This document shows positions 22,514 through 30,256 of a stretch of DNA of 30,256 nucleotides, one piece after another; position 1 is the stretch's first letter; the number at the start of each line of letters is the position of its first letter. A program made the translations under genes and the position numbers. Source of the DNA: DASTQL01 sp035761805 (GTDB lineage: Bacteria; Actinomycetota; Actinomycetes; Jiangellales; Jiangellaceae); contig DASTQL010000082.1 of the NCBI GenBank assembly GCA_035761805.1, forward strand, positions 1-30,256, read 5' to 3'. The notes under the pieces were generated by a model. It did not search any database and was not told the DNA's origin. It was given only the letters and a program-made list of their open reading frames with translations.

Positions 22514-23574
22514 TGCCCGCCGTCCAGCTCTGCCGCCCCGTCGCCCGGGACGACCTCGCCGAGGACCCAGGACGGGACGCCACGCTCCTCGAGGACCGCG
22601 AGCGCCGCGTCGGTGGTCCGGGAGGCGACGACGGCCACCATGCCGACTCCCATGTTCAGGGTGCGCTCGAGCTCGTCGACGGCGACGCCCCCGATCCGGC
22701 TCACCAGTCCGAAGACGGGCGGCGGCGTCCAGGTCCGCCGGTCGAGCCGGGCCGACAGGTGAGCGGGCAGCACGCGGGCGAGATTCGCGGCCAGGCCGCC
22801 CCCGGTGACGTGGGCCATCGCGTGGACCTCGACCTCGGTCTCCCGGGCGAGGGCCAGGCAGTCCAACGCGTAGATCCGGGTGGGCTCCAGCAGCTCCTCG
22901 CCCAGGGTGCGACCGAGCTCGTCGACGCGGCGGTCCAGACCCCAGCCCGCTCGCTCGATCAGGACGTGGCGCACCAGGGAGTAGCCGTTGCTGTGCAGCC
23001 CGCTGGACGCCATCGCCACGACGGTGTCGCCGGGGCGGACCCGGTCCGGCCCGAGCAGGTCGTCCGCCTCGACCACCCCCGTGGTGGCGCCCGCGAGGTC
23101 GTAGTCGTCGGGTCCCATCAGGCCCGGGTGCTCGGCGGTCTCACCACCGACCAGGGCCGCGCCGGCGAGCCGGCACCCCTCGGCCACGCCCGAGACGATG
23201 GCCGCGACCCGCTCCGGGACCAGGCGTCCGCAGGCGATGTAGTCGGTGACGAAGAGCGGCTCCGCCCCGCACACGACCAGGTCGTCCACGAGCATGCCGA
23301 CGAGGTCGCGGCCGATCGTGTCGTGGACGTCCATCCGCTGCGCGATGGCGATCTTGGTGCCCACCCCGTCGGTGCTCGTGGCCAGCAGCGGTCGCCGGTA
23401 GGCGCGCAGTGCCGAGGCGTCGAACAACCCCGCGAAGCCGCCGAGCCCCCCGACGACCTCGGGCCGGTGCGCCGACGCCACCGAGCGTCGCATCAGCTCG
23501 ACGGCGCGCTCACCGGCCGCGATGTCGACTCCGGCCGCGGCGTAGGTCGGCTCGTCAGGGTGCTCCTCGGTCAC
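22504..23574 (-). CDS. purM: Phosphoribosylformylglycinamidine cyclo-ligase (AIR synthetase)
   Basis: A 356-residue cytoplasmic enzyme catalysing the ATP-dependent closure of FGAM to aminoimidazole ribotide, the fifth step of purine synthesis. The start YAAAGVDIAAGERAVELM, the ATP-loop STDGVGTKIAIA, MLVDDLVVCGAEPLF, VGGETAEHPG and SSGLHSNGYSLVR are family hallmarks. Length is normal (about 350). GTG 23574 is chosen since GAGGGTGG lies 8 nt upstream; GTG 23586 would place it directly against the start codon. The gene begins 14 nt after the purF stop and is surely cotranscribed with it. Confidence 0.96.
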   Translation of the reverse strand: MTEEHPDEPTYAAAGVDIAAGERAVELMRRSVASAHRPEVVGGLGGFAGLFDASALRAYRRPLLATSTDGVGTKIAIAQRMDVHDTIGRDLVGMLVDDLVVCGAEPLFVTDYIACGRLVPERVAAIVSGVAEGCRLAGAALVGGETAEHPGLMGPDDYDLAGATTGVVEADDLLGPDRVRPGDTVVAMASSGLHSNGYSLVRHVLIERAGWGLDRRVDELGRTLGEELLEPTRIYALDCLALARETEVEVHAMAHVTGGGLAANLARVLPAHLSARLDRRTWTPPPVFGLVSRIGGVAVDELERTLNMGVGMVAVVASRTTDAALAVLEERGVPSWVLGEVVPGDGAAELDGGHPG

Positions 23575-23588
23575 CGAAGCAGCCACCC

Positions 23589-25142
23589 TCAGGGCCGGGT
23601 CAGCGCGTCGGCCGCACCGGTCCCGCCGAGCAGGCTCGCCAGACCGTCCTGGGCGTCGAGCAGCGCGGCTTCCTCGTCCAGAGGCAGCTGAGCCTGCTCC
23701 GGCGCGCGGACCAGCGCCCGGTCCGGCACGCGCACCGGGTAGACGCCGTCGAAGCAGGCCCGGCACAGTGCGTCCATCGGCACGGTCGTTGCCTCGACCA
23801 GCTGCTCGAGCGAGACGTAGCCCAGCGAGTCGGCTCCGATGGACCGGCAGATCTCGTCGACGCCGAGCCCCGTGGCGATCAGCTCGACCCGGGTGGCGAA
23901 GTCGATGCCGTAGAAGCACGGCCACTTCACCGGCGGGCTGGAGATCCGCACGTGCACCTCGCGTGCACCCGCCTCGCGCAGCATGCGGACGAGGGCTCGC
24001 TGGGTGTTGCCCCGCACGATCGAGTCGTCCACGACCACCAGCCGGTTGCCGGCGATCACCTCGCGCAGCGGGTTGAGCTTGAGCCGGATGCCCAGCTGCC
24101 GGATCGTCTGCGACGGCTGGATGAACGTGCGCCCCACGTACGAGTTCTTGACCAGCCCCATCCCGTACGGGATCCCGCTGGCTTCGGCGTAGCCGACTGC
24201 GGCGGGCGTGCCGGACTCCGGCACCGGGATCACCAGGTCGGCCTCGACGGGGTGCTCGCGGGCCAGGCGGCGCCCGACCTCCACGCGGGTGGCGTGCACC
24301 GACCGGTCCCGGATCCGGGTGTCCGGACGGGCCAGGTAGACGTACTCGAACAGGCAGCCCTTCGGCGCCGCCGGCGCGAACCGGCGCGAGCGCAGACCGT
24401 CCTCGTCGACCACGACGAGCTCCCCCGGCTCGATCTCGCGGACGACGGACGCGCCGACGATGTCCAGCGCGGCCGTCTCGCTGGCGATCACCCACCCACG
24501 CTCGAGGCGGCCGAGCACCATCGGGCGGATGCCCTGCGGGTCGCGGGCGCCGTAGAGCGTCGACTCGTCGGAGAAGACGAGCGTGAAGGCACCGGCGAGC
24601 TGCGGAAGCACCTCGAGGGCGGTCTGCTCGAGCGACCGGTCCGGGTCGGAGCCGAGCAGCGCCGTCACGAGGGCCGTGTCGGTCGTGTTGCCGTAGCGGA
24701 GCTCCCCGTTGCCCGCCCCGCCCCGGCCCTCGAGCAGGTCGTAGAGCTCCTCGGTGTTGGTGAGGTTGCCGTTGTGCGCCAGGGCGACGGTGCCGCCGGG
24801 GGTGGCGCCCAGCGTCGGCTGGGCGTTCTCCCACCGGCTCGCCCCCGTCGTGGAGTAGCGGGTGTGGCCCACCGCCACGTGCCCCACGAGCGAGTTGAGC
24901 GTGGCCTCGTCGAAGACCTGGCTGACCAGGCCCATGTCCTTGTAGACCAGGATCTGCCGCCGGTTCCCGACCGCGATCCCCGCCGACTCCTGGCCGCGGT
25001 GCTGCAACGCGTAGAGGCCGAAGTAGGCCAGCTTGGCGACCTCCTCGCCAGGGGCCCAGACCCCGAAGACCCCGCAGGCGTCCTGGGGGCCGGTGTCGTG
25101 CGGGTCGGTCTCGTGGGTCAGGCGTCCGTCGCCGCGGGGCAC
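23589..25142 (-). CDS. purF: Amidophosphoribosyltransferase
   Basis: A 517-residue enzyme of the first committed purine step (PRPP plus glutamine to phosphoribosylamine). The N-terminal Ntn-hydrolase glutaminase begins at Cys23 in DACGVFG, so 22 residues must be removed to expose the nucleophile, as in Bacillus PurF. HRGQESAGIAV and GNLTNTEEL follow. The phosphoribosyltransferase part has the PRPP motif VVVDDSIVRGNT at about 368-380. Cysteines in PKGCLFEY, KWPCFYG and LCRAC match the positions of the four [4Fe-4S] ligands known from Bacillus, so a cluster is likely. Start GTG 25142 lies 6 nt after a -10 box, suggesting a leaderless mRNA. Confidence 0.96.
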   Translation of the reverse strand: MPRGDGRLTHETDPHDTGPQDACGVFGVWAPGEEVAKLAYFGLYALQHRGQESAGIAVGNRRQILVYKDMGLVSQVFDEATLNSLVGHVAVGHTRYSTTGASRWENAQPTLGATPGGTVALAHNGNLTNTEELYDLLEGRGGAGNGELRYGNTTDTALVTALLGSDPDRSLEQTALEVLPQLAGAFTLVFSDESTLYGARDPQGIRPMVLGRLERGWVIASETAALDIVGASVVREIEPGELVVVDEDGLRSRRFAPAAPKGCLFEYVYLARPDTRIRDRSVHATRVEVGRRLAREHPVEADLVIPVPESGTPAAVGYAEASGIPYGMGLVKNSYVGRTFIQPSQTIRQLGIRLKLNPLREVIAGNRLVVVDDSIVRGNTQRALVRMLREAGAREVHVRISSPPVKWPCFYGIDFATRVELIATGLGVDEICRSIGADSLGYVSLEQLVEATTVPMDALCRACFDGVYPVRVPDRALVRAPEQAQLPLDEEAALLDAQDGLASLLGGTGAADALTRP

Positions 25143-25148
25143 GGCCCG

Positions 25149-25154
25149 AGTGTA
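25149..25154 (-). promoter_or_regulatory. purF -10 box (leaderless transcript)
   Basis: On the minus strand TACACT ends 6 nt before the purF GTG. There is no Shine-Dalgarno, so transcription probably starts at or next to the start codon. Confidence 0.6.
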
Positions 25155-25181
25155 CGTGGAGGGGGCCGCGCATCCGCGGAC

Positions 25182-25187
25182 TAGCGT
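25182..25187 (+). promoter_or_regulatory. -10 box for serine hydrolase (leaderless transcript)
   Basis: TAGCGT ends 8 nt before GTG 25196, with no Shine-Dalgarno. Only 27 nt separate it from the purF -10 box, so each -35 region must overlap the other promoter. Confidence 0.5.
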
Positions 25188-25195
25188 GGCCCGCC

Positions 25196-26557
25196 GTGAC
25201 GAGTCTCGACGACACCTGCCGTGCCCGCCTCGACCTGCGCCTGGCCCGCGAACAGGCCGACTCCCGCCTGCCGTCCATCGTCGCCGGCATCGTCCGGGAC
25301 GGCGAACTCTCCTGGTCCGGTTCCGCCGGTACGGTCGGTGGGCGGGCACCCGACGCGGGCACGCAGTACCGGATCGGCTCGATCACCAAGACCTTCGTCG
25401 CCGTGGCCGTGCTCCGCCTGCGGGACGAGGGACGCGTCGACCTGGACGACCGGGTCGAGGACCACGTCCCTGGGACGCCGGTGGGCCACGCCAGGGTGGC
25501 CCAGCTGCTGTCGCACGCCTCGGGGCTGCAGGCCGAGACCGGCGGCCCCTGGTGGGAGCGCAGCAAGGGCGGCCCCTGGTCCGAGCTCGCCGGCTTGATG
25601 ACTGCCTCGTGGTCGCGGGACCGGCCCGGCAGGGGCTTCCACTACTCCAACGTGGGGTACGCCGTGCTCGGCGAGCTGGTGGCCCGCCACCGCGAAGTGC
25701 CCTGGCACGAGGCCGTACGGAGGGAGCTGCTCGAGCCGCTGGGGATGCGGCGGACGACGACCCGGCCGCAGGAACCCCACGCGGAGGGTCTGGCGGTGCA
25801 TCCCTGGGCGGACGTCGTCCTCCCCGAGCCCGAGCACGACGCGGGCGCCATGGCGCCGGCGGGGCAGCTCTGGTCCACCGTCGGCGATCTCGCGCGCTGG
25901 GTGGGCTTCCTCTCCGGGGACGGGGCCGGGGTGCTCTCCCCGGACACCCTGGCCGAGATGCGCCGCCCGCTCGTCGTCGAGGACACCCCGGGCGACCCGT
26001 GGACGGGCGGCTACGGACTGGGGCTGCAGGTCTGGAACCTGGACGGCCGCCGCTCGTACGGGCACAGCGGCTCGATGCCCGGCTTCCTCGCCGTCCTGCG
26101 CGTCGACGCGGAGTCTGCCGACGCGGCGGTCGTGGCGACGAACTCCACGGCCGGGCTCTCGGCGGCGTTCCCGACCGACCTGCTCGGCCTCGTGGCCGAG
26201 CACGCGCCCCGGCAGCCGGCCGCGTGGCAGCCCGCTGCGGTGGAGCGGGACCTGCTGGCGTTGACCGGTGCGTGGTTCTGGGGCCCGACGCCGGTAGCGG
26301 TCCACGCCGACGCCGACGGCGGGCTGGAGCTTCGCGAGCTGGGTAGGCGCGCCCGTACCTCCAGCTTCCGCCCGACCGGTGACGGCACGTGGACCGGGTC
26401 GGACGGCTACTACGCGGGCGAGACGCTTCGCGTCGTCCGGCGGGCCGGCGGCGAGGTCTCCCACCTCGACGTCGCGTCCTTCGTCCTCACCCGGACGCCG
26501 TACGACCCGCTGGCGGACGTGCCCGGCGGCGTGGACCAGGGCGGCTGGCGGGCCTGA
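25196..26557 (+). CDS. Beta-lactamase-fold serine hydrolase (class C / DD-peptidase-like)
   Basis: A 453-residue protein. The SxxK motif is S62-I-T-K65 in YRIGSITKTFVA. The YxN motif is in FHYSNVGYAVLGEL, and YGHSGSMPGF gives the third (HSG) motif. QLLSHASGL and LEPLGMRRT are typical of the class C beta-lactamase/EstB/DD-peptidase family. No signal peptide is visible, so it is probably cytoplasmic, favouring an esterase or peptidase over a beta-lactamase. The C-terminal ~110 residues (from about GAWFWGPTP) form an extra beta-rich domain. GTG 25196 is chosen from the leaderless promoter layout. It is divergent from purF and converges with glpD. Confidence 0.88.
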   Translation: MTSLDDTCRARLDLRLAREQADSRLPSIVAGIVRDGELSWSGSAGTVGGRAPDAGTQYRIGSITKTFVAVAVLRLRDEGRVDLDDRVEDHVPGTPVGHARVAQLLSHASGLQAETGGPWWERSKGGPWSELAGLMTASWSRDRPGRGFHYSNVGYAVLGELVARHREVPWHEAVRRELLEPLGMRRTTTRPQEPHAEGLAVHPWADVVLPEPEHDAGAMAPAGQLWSTVGDLARWVGFLSGDGAGVLSPDTLAEMRRPLVVEDTPGDPWTGGYGLGLQVWNLDGRRSYGHSGSMPGFLAVLRVDAESADAAVVATNSTAGLSAAFPTDLLGLVAEHAPRQPAAWQPAAVERDLLALTGAWFWGPTPVAVHADADGGLELRELGRRARTSSFRPTGDGTWTGSDGYYAGETLRVVRRAGGEVSHLDVASFVLTRTPYDPLADVPGGVDQGGWRA

Positions 26558-26570
26558 CGCGCGGTCCGGA

Positions 26571-26601
26571 TGGACTGGGCCCCGAGGTCTCGCTCAGTCC
26601 A
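26571..26601. terminator. Inverted repeat between convergent hydrolase and glpD
   Basis: TGGACTG (26571-26577) and CAGTCCA (26595-26601) form a perfect 7-bp stem with a 17-nt loop, the right arm including the glpD stop codon. It is likely a shared terminator. Confidence 0.4.
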
Positions 26602-28321
26602 AGGCCCGGCCCACGGCCACCTTGCGCGTGTCGGGAGCCAGCAGGCGGGCGGCGTCGGCCGCCCGGTCGTCGACCTCCTGCTGCGACGCTCGCTCGGCGG
26701 CGACCCTGGCCTGGTAGACCTCGACCTCGTTGTCCAGCCGGCCGGAGTCCCAGCCGAGCACGCCGGCCACGAGCTCCGCGGCGGGTCGGGCGGAGTCGCT
26801 GCCCCGGTGTACCGTCTCGATGGAGACCCGGGTACGCCGGGCCAGCAGGTCGTCGAGGTGGACCGCGCCCTCGTGCGTGGCGCCGTAACGGATCTCGGCC
26901 CGCAGGTACTCCTCCGCCCCCTCGAGCGGCTGCAGGAGGGTGAGGTCGTGCTCGGCGGGTTCGAGCACCTCACTCACCATCGACCCGTAGCGGTTGAGCA
27001 GGTGCTCCATGCGCCACGTCTCCAAGCCGTAGTCCTGCGCCAGGGACCGCGCCTGGTTGACCAGCCCGTGGTAGCCCTCGGCGCCGATCAACGGCACCCG
27101 GTCGGTGACACTGGGCGGCACCGGCCGGTCGAGGTCGGCTGCGGCAGCGTCGATGGCGTCGGCCGCCATGACGCGGTACGTGGTGTACTTGCCGCCCGCC
27201 ACGGAGAAGAGGCCCGGCTGCGGCCGCGCGACGGCGTGCTCGCGCGAGAGCTGGCTGGTCTCGTCGCTCTCCCCCGCGAGCAGCGGGCGCAGCCCGGCGA
27301 AGACGCCCTCGATGTCGTCGTGGGTCAGCGGCGTCGTCAGCACGCTGTTGACGTGGTCGAGGATGTAGTCGATGTCGGTGCGGCTGGCCGCGGGGTGGGC
27401 CTTGTCGAGCTCCCAGTCGGTGTCGGTCGTGCCGACGAGCCAGTGGCTGCCCCACGGGATGACGAAGAGCACGGACTTCTCCGTCTTCAGGATGAGGCCG
27501 ACCTCGGCGGCGATCCGGTCGCGTGGGACCACGATGTGCACGCCCTTGGACGCGCGGACCCGGAAGCGCCCGCGCCCCCCGGCGAGCTTCTGGACGTCGT
27601 CGGTCCACACACCCGTGCAGTTGACGGTGACCCTCGCCCGGATCTCCTGCTCGTCGCCCGAGTCGACGTCGCGCAGCCGCGCCCCGACCACGCGGTCACC
27701 CTCTCGCAGCACGTCGACGACCTCGGTCGAGTTGCGGACCACGGCACCGTAGTTGGCGGCCGTCCGGGCGACCGTCATGGTGTGCCGGGCGTCGTCGGCC
27801 TGGGCGTCGAAGTAGCGCACGGCGCCGACGAGTGCGTCCGGCCGCAGGGCCGGGAAGAGTTGGCGCGCCCCCGTGCGGGTGAGGTGCTTGTGGATCGGCA
27901 TCGGGTCGGACAGGGCGCCGACCCGGGCCAGCCCGTCGTACAGGCTGAGCCCGGCCGTCACGTACGGGCGTTCCCAGATGCGGTGGTTGAGCGGGTAGAG
28001 GAAAGCAACCGGTTTGACCAGGTGCGGAGCGATCCGGTTCACCATGAGGTCGCGCTCGTGCAGGGCCTCGCGCACGAGCCCGAAGTTGAGCTGCTCGAGA
28101 TAGCGCAACCCGCCGTGGAAGAGCTTGCTCGACCGGGACGAGGTGCCGCTGGCGAAGTCGCGCGCCTCGACGAGCGCGGTCCGCAGGCCGCGCGTGGTCG
28201 CGTCGAGGGCGGACCCCGCGCCGGTCACGCCGCCGCCGATCACCAGGACGTCGAACTCCCCGGCGCCCAGGGCACGCCACGCCTCTGCCCGCTGCTCGGG
28301 CCCCAGCTTCGCCGTGCTCAC
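26594..28321 (-). CDS. glpD: Glycerol-3-phosphate dehydrogenase (FAD-dependent, respiratory)
   Basis: A 575-residue membrane-associated flavoenzyme oxidising glycerol-3-phosphate to dihydroxyacetone phosphate and feeding electrons to quinone. The N-terminal FAD site DVLVIGGGVTGAGSALDATT is followed by the family motif SSRSSKLFHGGLRYLE. Further features are KGVHIVVPRDRI, IPWGSHWLVGTTDTDWE and the late SVAGGKYTTYRVMA, then the C-terminal DAO_C domain (RMEHLLNRYG, AEIRYGATHEGAVHLDDLLA). Length is normal. GTG 28321 is chosen because GGAGGTG lies about 9 nt upstream. It is transcribed divergently from glpF-glpK, with the whole glycerol pathway around one 234-nt control region. Confidence 0.95.
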   Translation of the reverse strand: MSTAKLGPEQRAEAWRALGAGEFDVLVIGGGVTGAGSALDATTRGLRTALVEARDFASGTSSRSSKLFHGGLRYLEQLNFGLVREALHERDLMVNRIAPHLVKPVAFLYPLNHRIWERPYVTAGLSLYDGLARVGALSDPMPIHKHLTRTGARQLFPALRPDALVGAVRYFDAQADDARHTMTVARTAANYGAVVRNSTEVVDVLREGDRVVGARLRDVDSGDEQEIRARVTVNCTGVWTDDVQKLAGGRGRFRVRASKGVHIVVPRDRIAAEVGLILKTEKSVLFVIPWGSHWLVGTTDTDWELDKAHPAASRTDIDYILDHVNSVLTTPLTHDDIEGVFAGLRPLLAGESDETSQLSREHAVARPQPGLFSVAGGKYTTYRVMAADAIDAAAADLDRPVPPSVTDRVPLIGAEGYHGLVNQARSLAQDYGLETWRMEHLLNRYGSMVSEVLEPAEHDLTLLQPLEGAEEYLRAEIRYGATHEGAVHLDDLLARRTRVSIETVHRGSDSARPAAELVAGVLGWDSGRLDNEVEVYQARVAAERASQQEVDDRAADAARLLAPDTRKVAVGRALD

Positions 28322-28390
28322 CGACGCGCACCTCCAAACAGGGGCCATTGCCCGGCCCATGACGTGGACGGTTCCGGAGTGACTGCGTTC

Positions 28391-28396
28391 ACCGTA
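28391..28396 (-). promoter_or_regulatory. Candidate glpD -10 box
   Basis: TACGGT on the minus strand, with CTGCGT 17 nt upstream as a moderate -35, giving a leader of about 60 nt before the GTG at 28321. Confidence 0.35.
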
Positions 28397-28450
28397 CGTG
28401 CTGGCGCCCACGGACGCAGCACCCGAGCGATCTTTGTCCATCCAGTGGCC

Positions 28451-28490
28451 GTCAACCGTTGTGGTCCGGCCCGGCGATCAATAGGTTGAC
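28451..28490 (+). promoter_or_regulatory. glpF promoter framed by an inverted repeat
   Basis: TTGTGG (28459-28464), 17 nt, TAGGTT (28482-28487) is a good housekeeping promoter for glpF-glpK. GTCAACC (28451-28457) and GGTTGAC (28484-28490) are perfect 7-bp inverted arms that flank it, the right arm overlapping the -10. They may be half-sites for a glycerol regulator (inference). Confidence 0.5.
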
Positions 28491-28555
28491 CCCCGAGTCG
28501 GCGACGGGGCCGGCAGTCGGCCTGCCCTCGGTCGCCTTCCGCATGGGAGGGATCC

Positions 28556-29290
28556 GTGGAAGAAGTTGGGCTCGGCACAGTCTTCGTCTCCGAGGTGCTC
28601 GGCACCGCCACGCTGCTCCTGCTGGGCATCGGCGTGGTCGCCAACATCCTGCTGGTGAAGTCCAAGGGCTTCGGCGGGGGCTGGCTGCTGGTGACCTTCG
28701 GCTGGGGTCTCGGCGTCTTCGCCGGCGTCTACGTCGGGTGGAAGTCGGGGGCCCACATCAACCCGGCCGTCACGGTCGGTCTCCTGGCCAACGGCGCGGA
28801 CCAGTACGCCCCTGGGGTCGACGTCACCGTCGCGAGCACGCTGGTCTACTTCGCCGGTGAGATGATCGGCGCCATGCTCGGCGCCGCGCTCGCCTGGGCG
28901 GCGTACAAGCGCCACTACGACGAGCACACGGAGCCGGCCGAGATCCTCGGCACGTTCTCGACCGGACCGGCGATCCGCAACCTGCCCTGGAACCTGGTCA
29001 CCGAGATCATCGGCACCTTCGTCCTGGTGTTCGTCATCCTCCAGTTCGCCAACACACCGTCGGGTCTCGGGCCGCTCGCCGTCGCCCTCCTGGTCGTCGG
29101 AATCGGCGCCTCCCTCGGTGGACCGACCGGCTACGCCATCAACCCCGCCCGTGACCTGGGACCGCGCATCGTGCACGCGCTGCTCCCGATCCCCAACAAG
29201 GGCGACAGCGACTGGGGCTACTCCTGGGTCCCCGTCGTGGGTCCGCTCATCGGTGGCGCACTCGGCGGCCTGCTGGCCGCGGCGCTGTGA
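28556..29290 (+). CDS. glpF: Glycerol facilitator / aquaglyceroporin (MIP family)
   Basis: A 244-residue six-helix channel for passive glycerol entry. Both pore motifs are present: AHINPAVT (Asn69-Pro70-Ala71) and YAINPARDLGPR (Asn196-Pro197-Ala198). The Asp200 after NPAR marks the glycerol-conducting rather than water-only subgroup. The start GTG 28556 has GGGAGG 6 nt upstream. glpK begins 34 nt after its stop with its own ribosome-binding site, so the two are one operon, divergent from glpD. Confidence 0.95.
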   Translation: MEEVGLGTVFVSEVLGTATLLLLGIGVVANILLVKSKGFGGGWLLVTFGWGLGVFAGVYVGWKSGAHINPAVTVGLLANGADQYAPGVDVTVASTLVYFAGEMIGAMLGAALAWAAYKRHYDEHTEPAEILGTFSTGPAIRNLPWNLVTEIIGTFVLVFVILQFANTPSGLGPLAVALLVVGIGASLGGPTGYAINPARDLGPRIVHALLPIPNKGDSDWGYSWVPVVGPLIGGALGGLLAAAL

Positions 29291-29324
29291 CCCCGTCCCC
29301 GACGGCAGCTAGGAAGGGAACCGC

Positions 29325-30256
29325 ATGACCGACTACGTCCTCGCGATCGACCAGGGCACCACCAGCACCCGGGCGATCGTCTTCGACCACGGCGGCACCA
29401 TCGTCGAGGTCGACCAGGTCGAGCACGAGCAGATCTTCCCCAGGGCCGGCTGGGTCGAGCACGACGGTGAGGAGATCTGGACCAACACCCGCAAGGTGGT
29501 GGCCGAAGCGCTGGCCCGGGCGAACCTGACACACCGCAACATCAAGGCGGTGGGCATCACCAACCAGCGCGAGACCGCCATCGTCTGGGACAAGACCACC
29601 GGCAAGCCGGTCTACAACGCCATCGTCTGGCAGGACACCCGTACCCAGAAGATCTGCGACGACCTCGCCGCCCTCGGCGGCGGCGCCGACCGCTACAAGG
29701 CCAAGGTGGGTCTTCCCCTGGCGACGTACTTCTCCGGGCCGAAGGTCCGCTGGGTCCTCGACAACGTCGACGGGGCGCGCGAGAAGGCCGAGGCCGGTGA
29801 CCTGCTCTTCGGCAACATGGACACCTGGGTGCTGTGGAACATGACCGGTGGTCCCGATGGCGGGGTGCACGTCACCGACGTGACCAACGCGTCGCGGACC
29901 ATGCTCATGGACCTCGACACGCTCTCCTGGGACGCCGACATCGCCGGCGACATGGGCATCCCGATGTCGATGCTCCCGGAGATCAGGTCCTCGTCCGAGG
30001 TCTATGGCAACGGGCGCGAGGGCGGCATGCTCCCCGGCGTCCCGATCGCCGGTATCCTCGGCGACCAGCAGGCTGCGACGTTCGGCCAGGTCTGCTTCGA
30101 GCCGGGCACGGCCAAGAACACCTACGGCACGGGCAACTTCATGCTGCTCAACACCGGGACGGAGCAGGTGGCCAGCGAGAACGGCCTGCTGACGACCGTC
30201 TGCTACAAGATCGGCGACCAGCCGCAGGTCTACGCGCTCGAGGGCTCGATCGCCAT
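29325..30256 (+). CDS. glpK: Glycerol kinase, N-terminal part (3' end outside window)
   Basis: The first 310 residues of a FGGY-family kinase that makes glycerol-3-phosphate from glycerol and ATP. The phosphate-1 loop AIDQGTTSTRAI (Asp9 to Arg16) is followed by GITNQRETAIVWDK, VWQDTRT with the glycerol-binding residues, NASRTMLMDL and the phosphate-2/adenosine segments AGILGDQQAATFGQ and GTGNFMLLNTG. The usual length is about 500, so roughly 190 residues lie beyond the window edge. ATG 29325 has GGAAGGG about 7 nt upstream. The product is the substrate of GlpD, encoded nearby. Confidence 0.96.
   Translation, partial: MTDYVLAIDQGTTSTRAIVFDHGGTIVEVDQVEHEQIFPRAGWVEHDGEEIWTNTRKVVAEALARANLTHRNIKAVGITNQRETAIVWDKTTGKPVYNAIVWQDTRTQKICDDLAALGGGADRYKAKVGLPLATYFSGPKVRWVLDNVDGAREKAEAGDLLFGNMDTWVLWNMTGGPDGGVHVTDVTNASRTMLMDLDTLSWDADIAGDMGIPMSMLPEIRSSSEVYGNGREGGMLPGVPIAGILGDQQAATFGQVCFEPGTAKNTYGTGNFMLLNTGTEQVASENGLLTTVCYKIGDQPQVYALEGSIA

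Noticed and set aside
22504..25566. A continuous minus-strand open frame of about 1020 codons that looks like a giant purM fusion
   Set aside because: Only its last part is PurM. The upstream part is the wrong frame of purF, which is encoded in another frame with all its motifs; high GC keeps the shadow frame open.
25196..26557. Antibiotic-resistance beta-lactamase
   Set aside because: The SxxK/YxN/HSG motifs fit a wide esterase/DD-peptidase family, and no export signal is visible, so a resistance role is not supported.
1..30256. CRISPR array, insertion sequence, toxin-antitoxin or phage-defence island
   Set aside because: No regularly spaced repeats, transposase, cas, restriction or toxin motifs were found; the SNF2-SWIM pair alone is not evidence of a defence system.

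Overview
The window is a stretch of very GC-rich actinobacterial chromosome. Codon use is strongly G/C-ending, GTG starts are frequent, and several genes have a -10 box 5-8 nt before the start codon, as in leaderless mRNAs. A bldC-like regulator, a DUF3073 protein and purM-purF beside a Glu/Leu/Phe/Val dehydrogenase are an arrangement I remember from Streptomyces and relatives. Overall protein style suggests Nocardioides or another Nocardioidaceae member (inference, not tested by a search). I see no IS element, prophage, CRISPR array or restriction system.

Layout. 1-2573: the C-terminal part of a SNF2 helicase and an overlapping SWIM zinc-finger gene. 2712-5316: a compact polar amino-acid ABC importer operon (lipoprotein, permease, ATPase). 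5317-5641: a gene-free, highly structured stretch with two inverted 53-bp modules. 5642-6346: a CsbD-like stress protein and a coiled-coil lipoprotein. 6445-8252: an NAD(P)-binding protein divergent from a TetR regulator, with twin 32-bp repeats between them. 8300-11001: a PPOX-fold protein, a coiled-coil membrane protein, a trypsin-like lipoprotein protease and an unknown protein. 11312-14505: a multi-pass membrane protein, a small zincin and a membrane-anchored metallophosphoesterase. 14604-18778: tRNA-Glu and tRNA-Asp, a copper cluster (broken ycnI, copC, copD-ctaG fusion), then tRNA-Phe. 18888-25142: bldC, an unknown conserved protein, an amino-acid dehydrogenase, DUF3073, a methyltransferase with no usable start, purM and purF. 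25196-26557: a serine beta-lactamase-fold hydrolase. 26594-30256: glycerol catabolism, with glpD divergent from glpF-glpK (glpK runs off the end).

How genes work together. GlpF admits glycerol, GlpK phosphorylates it and GlpD oxidises glycerol-3-phosphate. PurF and PurM carry out an early and a middle step of IMP synthesis. CopC and the CopD-CtaG fusion handle copper outside and in the membrane, probably for uptake and cytochrome oxidase assembly. The ABC operon imports an amino acid of unknown identity.

Most of the window is ordinary core chromosome. The points most worth a second look are the inverted modules at 5326-5643, the twin putative operators at 7412-7510, the ycnI gene with three apparent 1-nt losses, the start-less methyltransferase, and a possible ECF-sigma promoter with a long leader at 11076. 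I did not find a convincing new multi-gene system.
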